Assembly: GCA_040002735.1 (NCBI GenBank)
Contig: JBDUDX010000115.1
Span: 1 to 5,927, forward strand
DNA from: JADGOV01 sp040002735
Lineage (GTDB): Bacteria; Actinomycetota; Actinomycetes; JADGOV01
DNA: 5,927 nt
Direction: 5' to 3'
A program made the translations under genes and the position numbers. Position 1 is the stretch's first letter; each line of letters begins with the position of its first letter. Under the pieces are notes generated by a model. That model had not been told where the DNA came from and did no database searches. It was given only the letters and a program-made list of their open reading frames with translations. Shown piece by piece: positions 1-5,927 of the stretch.

Positions 1-1506
1 GGTCCGGATCTACCGGCCCAGGACTTCCGCACCTGGTTGTTCCGACATCACGGCCCGCTGCTGTGGGACGACCGGTGGTTCGGTGGTCATCTGGTACCCG
101 GCTACAGCGTGGTCTTCCCGCCGCTCGCGGCGGCGATCGGCGCGCGCGCCGTGGGCTTCCTGTCGTGCGTCGCCTCCACCATGGCGATGGTCCGGGTGGC
201 CCGCTTCGGCACCACGAACCGGCACACCGCGGGCTTGATCTGGTTCGCTGTGGCGACGGTAGCCAACTTCATCATCGGCCGGATGCCGTTCGCGCTGGGT
301 CTCGCGCTCGGACTGGCGGCACTGGCGGCGACCCAGCGCCGCCGGCCGGTAGCTGCTGGTGTGCTTGCGGCGCTCTGTTCCCTTGCCAGCCCACTGCCCG
401 GCGCGTTCCTGCTCCTGGCCGCGGCGGCCTGGGCGCCCGCGCTGGGTTGGCGACGGGCGCTGCCGCTGACCGGCGCGAGTAGCGGATTGCTGGTCGCGCT
501 GGTCTTCGGCGGCGGCGGGAGTTTCCCGTTCCCCTGGACCAGCCTGGTGACCGTACTGGTGTTCGTCGCGTTCGGGCTGGTGTTCGCCCCGCGCACCCAC
601 CGCACGTTGCGACTCGGTCTGGCTGCCTATGCCGTTGCCGCCGTCGTGCTGTTCGTCATACCGAACCCGGTCGGCGGCAACATCACCCGCCTGGGCACGA
701 TCCTGGCCGGGCCACTGGCTGCGGTCGTACTGCTGTCCACCGGGCGGCGGAGGGTGCTGATGGCGGTCGCCGGGCCCCTGATGATCTGGCAGCTGGCGCC
801 GGTGACCGGAGCGATCGCGGATGGCTCCACACCGTCGAGTCAGCCGGCGTACTACGCGGGCCTGCTGCAGTTCCTGCAAAGCCACGACGAGCCGCTGGGC
901 CGGGTGGAGATTCCACTCACCCGCGGTCACTGGGAGACCACGTATGTGGCCAGCAAGGTACCGCTGGCCCGCGGCTGGGAGCGGCAGATCGACGTCGGGT
1001 ACAACAAGATCCTCTACGACCCCGAACTCACCGGGAGCCAGTACCGCGCCTGGCTGCTCAACAACCGGGTGCGCTTCGTCGCCGTGCCGGACGCCACCCT
1101 GGAGCCGGCCTCGCTGCGGCAAGCGGAGATCGTTCAAAGTGGGCAATCCTGGCTGACCCCGGCGTGGCACGACGCCCATTGGCGGGTATGGCGGGTCGTC
1201 GGGGCCCAGCCGCTGGTGACCGGCCCGGCCACCCTCACCGCGCTGGAAGTGTCCTCTTTCACGCTCAACTTCCGCAGCGCCGGTACCGCTGACGTACGCC
1301 TGCACCACACCCGGTTCTGGCAGGTCGGCGACCAGCCGGCCTGCGTCACCCGCTCCGAAGAGGGGTGGACCCGAGTCACCGCCATCGCCCCCGGGCCGAT
1401 CACGGTGACCGCCCGGTTGGACCTTGCCGCAGTTCGGCCGAGCACGCCGGTGACCTGCACCATCGCCGGCGTCACCCAGCTGCGCCAGTTCCGGCTTCCG
1501 GGCTAG
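1..1506 (+). CDS. Polytopic integral membrane protein, GT-C/YfhO-like architecture, 5' end outside window
   Basis: The reading frame is open from the first base, so the N-terminus is missing. The TTG at 37 is an internal Leu codon rather than a start, because the conserved-looking stretch before it (Asp-Phe-Arg-Thr-Trp) is in frame. 501 residues are visible. Residues 17-41 carry a loop with GPLLWD, a WFGGH block and PGYS before FPP. About eight or nine hydrophobic segments follow up to residue ~272, including a loop with the motif GGNITRLG (225-232). The remaining ~230 residues are soluble and probably extracytoplasmic: a GHWE...LARGWERQ block (309-329), then a Trp-rich, beta-strand-like tail. 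This pattern is familiar from actinobacterial integral membrane proteins often labelled as MFS transporters or hypothetical proteins. The membrane core plus extracytoplasmic tail resembles GT-C glycosyltransferase-like proteins, but no catalytic residue can be assigned here. The function is unknown. The stop (TAG 1504-1506) overlaps the stop of the convergent SDR gene. Confidence 0.88.
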   Translation, partial: GPDLPAQDFRTWLFRHHGPLLWDDRWFGGHLVPGYSVVFPPLAAAIGARAVGFLSCVASTMAMVRVARFGTTNRHTAGLIWFAVATVANFIIGRMPFALGLALGLAALAATQRRRPVAAGVLAALCSLASPLPGAFLLLAAAAWAPALGWRRALPLTGASSGLLVALVFGGGGSFPFPWTSLVTVLVFVAFGLVFAPRTHRTLRLGLAAYAVAAVVLFVIPNPVGGNITRLGTILAGPLAAVVLLSTGRRRVLMAVAGPLMIWQLAPVTGAIADGSTPSSQPAYYAGLLQFLQSHDEPLGRVEIPLTRGHWETTYVASKVPLARGWERQIDVGYNKILYDPELTGSQYRAWLLNNRVRFVAVPDATLEPASLRQAEIVQSGQSWLTPAWHDAHWRVWRVVGAQPLVTGPATLTALEVSSFTLNFRSAGTADVRLHHTRFWQVGDQPACVTRSEEGWTRVTAIAPGPITVTARLDLAAVRPSTPVTCTIAGVTQLRQFRLPG

Positions 1507-2288
1507 TCACCGGCGGCGAGCAGGGCTTGTCCCGCTGGATCCCGCACGTCGACGGTAACGCCGTTTCGATCCGTGGCAATCAACGCGCGGGCAAGACGGG
1601 CGGCCACCCTTGGGTCCAGAAGTTGACCGTCGCGGTGCAGCCTGCCGAACCGGTCGGCGAAGGCGTCCCCGACCTGCTCGAGGGGGAGCGAGCGCATGTA
1701 GTCCTGCATGGCGGTATCCGCGGTACCCGGGCGCAGCCCGTTGATCGTCACGCCGGTGCCGGCCAGTTCCGCGGCGACATTCGCCGTCACCATGTCCAGG
1801 GCGGCCTTGCTCGCCGAGTACGCGCTAGCACTGGGCACACCAGCGCCCGAGGCAGCGCCGGAGGAGAGATTGAGGATGCGGCCGTACCGCCGCCCGAGCA
1901 TGTCCGGCAGTACTTCCTGGATGCACCGCACGGCGCCGAACAAGTTGATCGACACCGCGCTCTCCCATGCCTGCGGATCGACCTGCCAGCTTCGCCCGAG
2001 CGGCCACACCACCCCGGCATTGTTGATCAATATGTCCACCGGGCCGAAGCGGGAGCGCACCGCCGCCAACATCCGCGCGACGTCGGCCGGACGGCTGATG
2101 TCCGCCGTTACGGCCAGGCCGTCGATGGCCTCGGCCACCTCGGCCACCTCGGTGCCGGAGCGGGCCGCGACGGCGACGTGCGCCCCTCCCTCGGCCAGCG
2201 CGGTGGCGATGGCCCGGCCGATCCCGCGGCCGCCTCCGGTGACGACGGCGACCCGGCCCTGCAACACTGCCTGCTGGCGTTCGGTCAT
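1503..2288 (-). CDS. SDR family NAD(P)-dependent oxidoreductase
   Basis: This encodes a 261-residue classical short-chain dehydrogenase/reductase, the usual length for the family, predicted to be soluble and cytoplasmic. It would interconvert an alcohol and a ketone, or reduce a related C=O or C=C group, using a nicotinamide cofactor. The Rossmann glycine motif TGGGRGIG is at residues 17-24, and an Arg-Ser pair at 43-44 after the second strand favours NADP(H). NNAG is at 89-92. The catalytic set is complete: Asn115, Ser143, Tyr157 and Lys161 (YSASK, 157-161), followed by PGT at 187-189. The C-terminal substrate region (~190-261) does not reveal the substrate; FabG-like acyl reduction cannot be separated from other roles. 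The ATG at 2286-2288 has no clear Shine-Dalgarno; a GTG at residue 8 is possible but has only a too-close purine run. It lies 40 bp downstream of the SEC-C gene on the same strand and probably shares its transcript. Confidence 0.95.
   Translation of the reverse strand: MTERQQAVLQGRVAVVTGGGRGIGRAIATALAEGGAHVAVAARSGTEVAEVAEAIDGLAVTADISRPADVARMLAAVRSRFGPVDILINNAGVVWPLGRSWQVDPQAWESAVSINLFGAVRCIQEVLPDMLGRRYGRILNLSSGAASGAGVPSASAYSASKAALDMVTANVAAELAGTGVTINGLRPGTADTAMQDYMRSLPLEQVGDAFADRFGRLHRDGQLLDPRVAARLARALIATDRNGVTVDVRDPAGQALLAAGD
2129..2152 (-). repeat. 9-bp tandem repeat inside the SDR gene
   Basis: The plus-strand unit CCTCGGCCA occurs twice in perfect tandem, followed by CCTCGG (24 bp, about 2.7 copies). 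It is in frame with the SDR gene and encodes Glu-Val-Ala-Glu-Val-Ala-Glu (residues 47-53), in a helix after the cofactor-binding second strand. The unit is three codons long, so gain or loss by slippage would keep the frame. Confidence 0.75.
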
Positions 2289-2295
2289 AGCCAGG

Positions 2296-2301
2296 ACTAT
2301 G
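2296..2301 (-). promoter_or_regulatory. Possible -10-like hexamer before the SDR start
   Basis: On the minus strand CATAGT lies seven bases before the ATG at 2288, the spacing expected if transcription begins at the ATG. The first base deviates from TANNNT and there is no recognisable -35. Read-through from the upstream SEC-C gene is the simpler source of expression. Confidence 0.2.
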
Positions 2302-2328
2302 CCTGCCGGGTTGCGCGAACGGTGAGGG

Positions 2329-4998
2329 CTACTCGAGTTCGAGGGCGGACCGCAGTCGATCCGGGTTCATCTGGCCAGGCTGGTCTCCCGGCGGGAAGGA
2401 ATCAAGCAACCGAATCAGGTCGGGTCGGCGGGTGGGGTCGGCCGCGGCCTGGCGCGGCGTCTGGCCGGCCAGCGCCGGAATCGAGTCGTCCAGCCAGGCC
2501 TGCTCGTACTGGCGGGCTACCTGATCGAGCACCGCGGCGACGTCCGGATCGTCGGGATCGAGCACGTTGAGGGCGGAATCACTGCTCGGCGAGGGCAACC
2601 GGGATCGCGACAGGGCTTCCCGGATCTCCGCAGCCGGCTGGCGCTGCTCCTCGATGAGCGTCAGCTCGGGGGACATCGCCTGCAGGATGGCAAGTACCCG
2701 GTCCAGACGTGCCTCACTGTTCGTCTCGACATGCAGCCGGTCATGCTCAAGGCGCAACGTGGCGCGGATGCGCACCACACCGTGCGTGATCACGGTTTCG
2801 AGCCATTGCGGCCCGGCAGCCGGCGAATTCTCGGGTTCATCGTCTTGACGTTCGTACTCCCCGTCCAACGCCGCGAGAAGCGCCGCCGGATCGGCGACCT
2901 GCAGGGTCGCGGAACACATCGCTAACGGGTCGCCTTCGGTGTTGCGCAGTTCCGGTGGCGCGAAGCGTCGGGACAGCCCCGCCACGAGATCCACCGGGTC
3001 GGGCGCCTCATCGAGTAGCGCGATGAGGAGGTCGCGTTCGGCCAGGCTGATCACTTCGATGCCGCCGAAGCACTGCGTGGTGTCGCCGGCCGGCACGAAT
3101 CGGGCACAGACCAACATGCCCGGCGTCAGTTGCCGGCTCGCCGCCCGGTCACGGACGTCGTGACGGTCACCGGTGCGGAGGTCACGGACGGTGAACCCAG
3201 CGCCGGCCCGTACCGATTCGACTTCATACACCGAACGTTCCACCAGAAGCCATTGCTCAGCGAGCAGCCGCTCGTCCTCGGGCAGCAGAACCCCCCGTTC
3301 GGCCAGGAAGGCGGCGAAAGCCTCCCCTTCGAAGAGCACCGCGTCGGTGACGAGGGGGTGCTGCAGCGCTATGAGGATCGCATCCGGCTCTTCCCAATGC
3401 TCGGCCCGGACAGCCGCCACCTCGACCACCGCGGCTCGCCACGGCCCGTCCGCCAGGTAGACCCCGGCCTTTTGGTACAGCCACGCAGCCCGTTCGGCGA
3501 GCGGCAGCCGTTCGCGGTTCAGGTGACACTGCTTGTACTTGCGACCGGACCCGCACCAGCACGGCTGATTGCGACCCAGGTCGGAGCGGGGGTGTGGACG
3601 GAAATGTTCCAGGAGTTCCACGAGGCTGTCATCGGGTACCGCCCCGGCCCGGCGGAGCAGAGCGAGGCCACGCTCGGCATCCCCACGGTCGCTGGCGTAG
3701 CGGGCAAGATCGAGCAGGGGCAACGGCCAGGTCGGGTCGAGGCCCTGCGCGGCGTCGAACGCCGCCTCCGCGTTGAGCACATCGCCGAACCGCTCCAGCG
3801 CCTTGGCCCGCAGCCACCGCAGCGCCGGCCGCGCCGAGCGCGGTGCCAGCGGCTCCAGTGTCTCGGCGAACACCCCGAGCGCCCCGGCCCCGTCACGTCC
3901 CGCTCCGACCGCTTCGACGAGCACCGCTTCGGCCACATCGGGATCGGCCAGGAACCTCAGCGTCGCCTGGACGACGGTGTTCTGCGTGGCGTCACGATCC
4001 CGGCGCCCGACCTGCGGTGTCGGCTCGCCGTCGCCGGACTCCAGAACGCTCCGCAGAGCTGCGCCTGACCGGTCCGCCGCGGCTGCCGCGTCGTAGACCT
4101 CAGCCACCTGCCGATACAGGTTCAGCATGACGAACACGGCCAGGGCTTCGTCGTCGCCCAGATCATGAAGGCGCTGGATCGACTCGATGCGCCTGGTCAC
4201 CTGCCATCTGTTGAAGTCGAACCCGGGCTGGCCGACCTGGCCGTCCTCATGGGGCAAGCCGGCGGCGGCGAGCAGGTCCCCCAACGGCGGCAACGGCGTA
4301 CGGAACAGGTCCGCGTCCTGCCCGCAAGCCGTCCAGATCACCATGTCCAGCGTCAGCGCGTCGTCGTCGCCGTACTGAGCCAGGACGGCCGTCAGCCGGG
4401 CGCCCACGTCCCGGGAGGCCGCGACATCCTCGACTTCGCCCTCCGCGACGCCGCTGAGACTGATCCCCGCGGCGGTGACGCGGAAGCCGACGAGGTCCCC
4501 CGCGGATAACCCCAGCACCCGAAAGTGATCCGGCGGGAGCAGCAGGGCCTCGTCCTCGTCCTGGAACGCGACGATCGGGATGCCGCGTTCGGCGAACAGG
4601 TCGGCGTCCAGATCGGGGAAGGCGGTCAGCAGTCGCGTGCCGTCGGGCAGGTGCCCATGGCGCTCATCCTCGGCCAAGGCGGAAAGTGGCTCAAGATCCG
4701 GAGTCACGGCGACCAGGCCGTACTTCGACTCGGCTGCGGAAAGGCGGTGGGTGAACACCCGGCCGGCCAGCACGCCCGGCACCGACGCGTGCCGACCGTC
4801 GAGCAGCGGCAAGACCAGCGGCAACTCGTCGGCGTCGAGTAGATCGCCCAGCGTCTCTTCAGGGTGGTCGCCGAGATCGACACCGGCATCGCCGAGTGCT
4901 ACCAGGAGTTGCTCCGGTGTCATCGGGCCCCGCTCGGTGAGCAGCCGCTCGACGGCGGCAAGCAGAACGGTGACCGTCGCCGGAATCGGTGCAACCAT
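2329..4998 (-). CDS. Large SEC-C zinc-motif protein with TPR-like region, function unknown
   Basis: This encodes 889 residues from the ATG at 4998, or 903 from an in-frame GTG at 5040. I prefer the ATG: the 14 extra residues look unstructured, neither start has a Shine-Dalgarno, and the ATG has a -10-like box at leaderless spacing. There is no signal peptide or membrane segment, so it should be cytoplasmic. Numbering from the ATG, the parts are: an acidic N-terminal region with helices at ~17-50 and an FTHRL motif at 82-86; TPR-like helices at ~390-452, where Ala, Phe, Ala and Pro match consensus positions 20, 24, 27 and 32; a SEC-C motif at 480-492 (CWCGSGRKYKQCH; ligands Cys480, Cys482, Cys491, His492); a strand-rich block at ~580-660 with YEVESV then RDLRTGD; and a C-terminus (835-866) with WLDDSIPALAG then QTPRQAA, resembling Xre/MbcA/ParS-type antitoxin tails. 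SEC-C motifs are zinc-binding elements best known from the SecA C-terminus, but no SecA motor is present. The cellular role is unknown. It probably forms an operon with the downstream SDR gene. Confidence 0.88.
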   Translation of the reverse strand: MVAPIPATVTVLLAAVERLLTERGPMTPEQLLVALGDAGVDLGDHPEETLGDLLDADELPLVLPLLDGRHASVPGVLAGRVFTHRLSAAESKYGLVAVTPDLEPLSALAEDERHGHLPDGTRLLTAFPDLDADLFAERGIPIVAFQDEDEALLLPPDHFRVLGLSAGDLVGFRVTAAGISLSGVAEGEVEDVAASRDVGARLTAVLAQYGDDDALTLDMVIWTACGQDADLFRTPLPPLGDLLAAAGLPHEDGQVGQPGFDFNRWQVTRRIESIQRLHDLGDDEALAVFVMLNLYRQVAEVYDAAAAADRSGAALRSVLESGDGEPTPQVGRRDRDATQNTVVQATLRFLADPDVAEAVLVEAVGAGRDGAGALGVFAETLEPLAPRSARPALRWLRAKALERFGDVLNAEAAFDAAQGLDPTWPLPLLDLARYASDRGDAERGLALLRRAGAVPDDSLVELLEHFRPHPRSDLGRNQPCWCGSGRKYKQCHLNRERLPLAERAAWLYQKAGVYLADGPWRAAVVEVAAVRAEHWEEPDAILIALQHPLVTDAVLFEGEAFAAFLAERGVLLPEDERLLAEQWLLVERSVYEVESVRAGAGFTVRDLRTGDRHDVRDRAASRQLTPGMLVCARFVPAGDTTQCFGGIEVISLAERDLLIALLDEAPDPVDLVAGLSRRFAPPELRNTEGDPLAMCSATLQVADPAALLAALDGEYERQDDEPENSPAAGPQWLETVITHGVVRIRATLRLEHDRLHVETNSEARLDRVLAILQAMSPELTLIEEQRQPAAEIREALSRSRLPSPSSDSALNVLDPDDPDVAAVLDQVARQYEQAWLDDSIPALAGQTPRQAAADPTRRPDLIRLLDSFPPGDQPGQMNPDRLRSALELE
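3523..3561 (-). other. SEC-C zinc-binding motif within the large minus-strand gene
   Basis: The encoded motif is Cys-X-Cys-X8-Cys-His (CWCGSGRKYKQCH), preceded by the typical Gly-Arg-Asn-Gln-Pro. It matches the canonical SEC-C pattern with all four metal ligands intact. Its mid-protein position, between TPR-like helices and a strand-rich block, differs from the terminal position in SecA. Confidence 0.93.
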
Positions 4999-5005
4999 CG
5001 AAGAA

Positions 5006-5011
5006 ACGGTA
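5006..5011 (-). promoter_or_regulatory. Candidate -10 box for leaderless SEC-C transcript
   Basis: On the minus strand TACCGT (TANNNT type) ends seven bases before the ATG at 4998. That spacing would place the first transcribed base at the A of the ATG. No good -35 lies 17 bp upstream, and no Shine-Dalgarno precedes either candidate start. Leaderless mRNAs with -10-only promoters are common in actinobacteria, but short hexamers also occur by chance, so this is tentative. Confidence 0.3.
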
Positions 5012-5066
5012 CCCGTCGGGATTTTGCCGTACGGACCCACCCGCGAGGGCTGGCAGCGTCAGTGGG

Positions 5067-5082
5067 GGTTGACACTACTACC
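5067..5082. promoter_or_regulatory. Degenerate operator-like copy over the -35 box
   Basis: GGTTGACACTACTACC is identical at 11 of 16 positions to the perfect inverted repeat 31 bp downstream, including an uninterrupted GTTGACAC. Its right arm is poor: only the outer GGT/ACC pairs are symmetric. The -35 hexamer TTGACA accounts for six of the shared bases, so part of the match may simply be promoter consensus. Confidence 0.35.
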
Positions 5083-5097
5083 GGCCCGGCGTACGAT
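5069..5097 (+). promoter_or_regulatory. Sigma-70-type promoter of the dioxygenase gene
   Basis: A perfect -35 TTGACA (5069-5074) is followed by a 17-bp spacer and a -10 TACGAT (5092-5097; four of six match TATAAT, including the key second A and last T). Transcription should start at about 5103-5106, giving a leader of roughly 25 nt before the GTG start. This is strong for a housekeeping promoter in a high-GC actinomycete, which fits a gene held down by a repressor. Confidence 0.75.
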
Positions 5098-5113
5098 TGT
5101 TGACACATCAACA
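5098..5113. promoter_or_regulatory. Inverted-repeat operator candidate at the dioxygenase transcription start
   Basis: TGTTGACACATCAACA consists of perfect 6-bp arms TGTTGA and TCAACA around a 4-bp spacer. It abuts the -10 box and spans the predicted start site, where a bound dimer would block transcription. Its GTTGA...TCAAC arms resemble those described for MarR-family regulators such as MexR, although that site has a 5-bp spacer. No regulator gene is visible in the window, so the binding protein is unknown. Confidence 0.6.
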
Positions 5114-5117
5114 TCTT

Positions 5118-5123
5118 GGGGAG
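5118..5123 (+). promoter_or_regulatory. Ribosome binding site of the dioxygenase gene
   Basis: GGGGAG lies six bases before the GTG at 5130. It fixes that codon as the start in preference to the in-frame ATG at 5169-5171 (Met14). Confidence 0.7.
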
Positions 5124-5129
5124 TCACTC

Positions 5130-5927
5130 GTGTCCAGTAGCCCGAATACCGTGCCGGTGGACACCCGGATGCCTGCGCTGTACCTCAGCCACGGGGCGCC
5201 CCCGCTCGTCGACGATGCGCTGTGGACGAAGCAGCTGAGGAACTGGTCGGCCGACCTTGCGGTTCCGGCGGCGATTCTGGTGATCTCGGCGCACTGGGAG
5301 TCCGCACCGCTGATGCTGAGCGCGACCGAGACCGTCCCCCTGGTCTATGACTTCGGCGGCTTCGACCGCCGGTACTACCAGGTGCGCTATCCGGCACCGG
5401 GCGCGCCGGGCCTGGCTGATCGGGTGGCGGCCTTGATGCCGGACTCCGAGCCGGTGGTGCGGCAGCCGAGCCGCGGTCTCGACCACGGCGCGTACGTGCC
5501 GCTCACGGTGATGTATCCCGCCGCCGACGTACCGGTGCTGCAGATGTCCCTGCCGACGCTCGATCCGCTCAAGCTGGTCGAGTTGGGGCGGCGACTGCGC
5601 CCGCTGCGCGAGGAAGGTGTGCTGCTGATCGGATCGGGTTTCACCACCCACGGCCTGCCCTTCCTGCGGGATTGGCGGCCGGATGCGGCCGTACCCGGCT
5701 GGTCGGCCGAGTTCGACGCCTGGGCCCAGGAGGCGCTGCGCCGGGGCGCGGTCGACGAACTGGCCGATTTCCGTGCCCGCGCCCCTGGGATGCCCTACGC
5801 TCACCCGACCGTCGAGCACTTTGCGCCGATGTTCGTAACGTTGGGCGCGGCCAGCGATCCGGAGACGGCTCCGGCCCAGGTGATCGACGGCTTCTGGTAC
5901 GGCTTGTCCAAGCGTTCCTTCCAGGTG
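5130..5927 (+). CDS. Class III extradiol dioxygenase, LigB/DODA (YgiD-like) family, 3' end at window edge
   Basis: The frame runs from the GTG at 5130 to the last base; 266 codons are visible and no stop is reached. The final residues (GFWYGLSKRSFQ, then Val) look like the normal end of this family, so probably only a stop, or a few codons, are missing. Members are soluble non-haem metal enzymes that open catechol-type rings with O2; relatives include plant 4,5-DOPA dioxygenase and E. coli YgiD. The candidate metal and active-site histidines are all present: His21 (SHGAPP), His55 (SAHWE), His119 (LDHGAYVPL), His174 (GSGFTTHGL) and His225/His230 (YAHPTVEHF). The natural substrate in bacteria is usually unknown and cannot be read here. 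It diverges from the SEC-C gene and has its own strong promoter, an inverted-repeat operator candidate and a good ribosome binding site, which suggests regulated expression. Confidence 0.93.
   Translation, partial: MSSSPNTVPVDTRMPALYLSHGAPPLVDDALWTKQLRNWSADLAVPAAILVISAHWESAPLMLSATETVPLVYDFGGFDRRYYQVRYPAPGAPGLADRVAALMPDSEPVVRQPSRGLDHGAYVPLTVMYPAADVPVLQMSLPTLDPLKLVELGRRLRPLREEGVLLIGSGFTTHGLPFLRDWRPDAAVPGWSAEFDAWAQEALRRGAVDELADFRARAPGMPYAHPTVEHFAPMFVTLGAASDPETAPAQVIDGFWYGLSKRSFQV

Noticed and set aside
37..39. TTG as the start codon of the membrane protein
   Set aside because: The frame is open to the window edge, the preceding residues fit the protein's conserved loop, and no ribosome binding site precedes the TTG.
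10..1308. 432-residue open frame on the minus strand across the membrane protein gene
   Set aside because: The product is rich in Arg, Gly, Gln and His with no domain or hydrophobic core, as expected from reading a GC-rich gene backwards. The plus frame has clear membrane segments and motifs.
1519..1536. Possible terminator hairpin at the convergent gene ends (AGC-A-GGG, loop CTTGT, CCC-GCT)
   Set aside because: The stem is only six pairs with a bulge, lies inside the SDR coding region, and has no T-tract on either side. It is too weak to call a terminator.
2289..2328. Promoter or terminator between the SEC-C and SDR genes
   Set aside because: The 40-bp gap has no -35 at proper spacing, only a degenerate -10, and only a trivial GC-rich near-palindrome. 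Co-transcription is the simpler reading.
1365..2570. 401-residue plus-strand open frame crossing the ends of three genes
   Set aside because: It overlaps the membrane protein tail, the whole SDR gene and the end of the SEC-C gene. Its composition is Arg/Gly/His/Pro-rich with no motif, while the SDR frame opposite has a full catalytic set.
3130..4068. 312-residue plus-strand open frame antisense to the SEC-C gene
   Set aside because: The minus strand here encodes the intact SEC-C motif and TPR-like helices; the plus frame is a GC-bias shadow.
5100..5105. Second TTGACA as an alternative -35 for the dioxygenase
   Set aside because: No TANNNT hexamer follows at 16-19 bp, and such a promoter would start transcription inside the coding sequence. 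It is better explained as the left arm of the inverted repeat.
5124..5819. 231-residue minus-strand open frame over the dioxygenase gene
   Set aside because: The plus frame carries all conserved dioxygenase histidine motifs plus a promoter and ribosome binding site; the opposite frame is Arg/His/Gln-rich without motifs.

Overview
The window is high-GC, densely coded DNA with strong G/C preference at third codon positions. Gene content and style point to an actinomycete (Actinomycetota): an actinobacterial-type polytopic membrane protein with a conserved extracytoplasmic tail, a large SEC-C metal-binding protein, GTG starts and candidate leaderless starts. The species cannot be named from the sequence alone. 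No rRNA, tRNA, CRISPR array, insertion sequence or phage gene was seen. It reads as ordinary chromosomal DNA rather than a mobile island.

Layout, left to right. (1) 1-1506, plus strand: the C-terminal 501 residues of a multi-pass membrane protein whose start lies before the window. (2) 1503-2288, minus strand: a classical short-chain dehydrogenase/reductase (SDR). It converges on gene 1 so tightly that the two stop codons share one CTAG tetranucleotide. (3) 2329-4998 (possibly to 5040), minus strand: a protein of about 890 residues with a central SEC-C zinc motif, TPR-like helices and a C-terminal domain resembling Xre/MbcA/ParS-type antitoxin C-termini. It lies 40 bp upstream of the SDR gene, so the two are probably co-transcribed. 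(4) 5130-5927, plus strand: an extradiol dioxygenase of the LigB/DODA (YgiD-like) family, complete except for its last codon or codons, running off the right edge.

Genes 3 and 4 are divergent, and the gap between them holds the clearest regulatory signal in the window. A near-consensus promoter (TTGACA, 17 bp, TACGAT) drives the dioxygenase. A perfect 6-bp inverted repeat, TGTTGA-N4-TCAACA, begins directly after the -10 box where transcription should start, and an 11/16-identical copy lies 31 bp upstream over the -35 box. This looks like an operator pair for a dimeric repressor, perhaps MarR-like, that is not encoded here. The dioxygenase also has a good ribosome binding site, whereas both minus-strand genes lack one and carry a -10-like hexamer seven bases before their ATG.

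A functional link between the genes is unproven. The dioxygenase and the SDR could both act on small aromatic or carbonyl compounds, but they are on opposite strands and separated by the SEC-C gene. I do not see a convincing new multi-gene system. The parts most worth following up are the SEC-C protein of unknown function and the operator pair.
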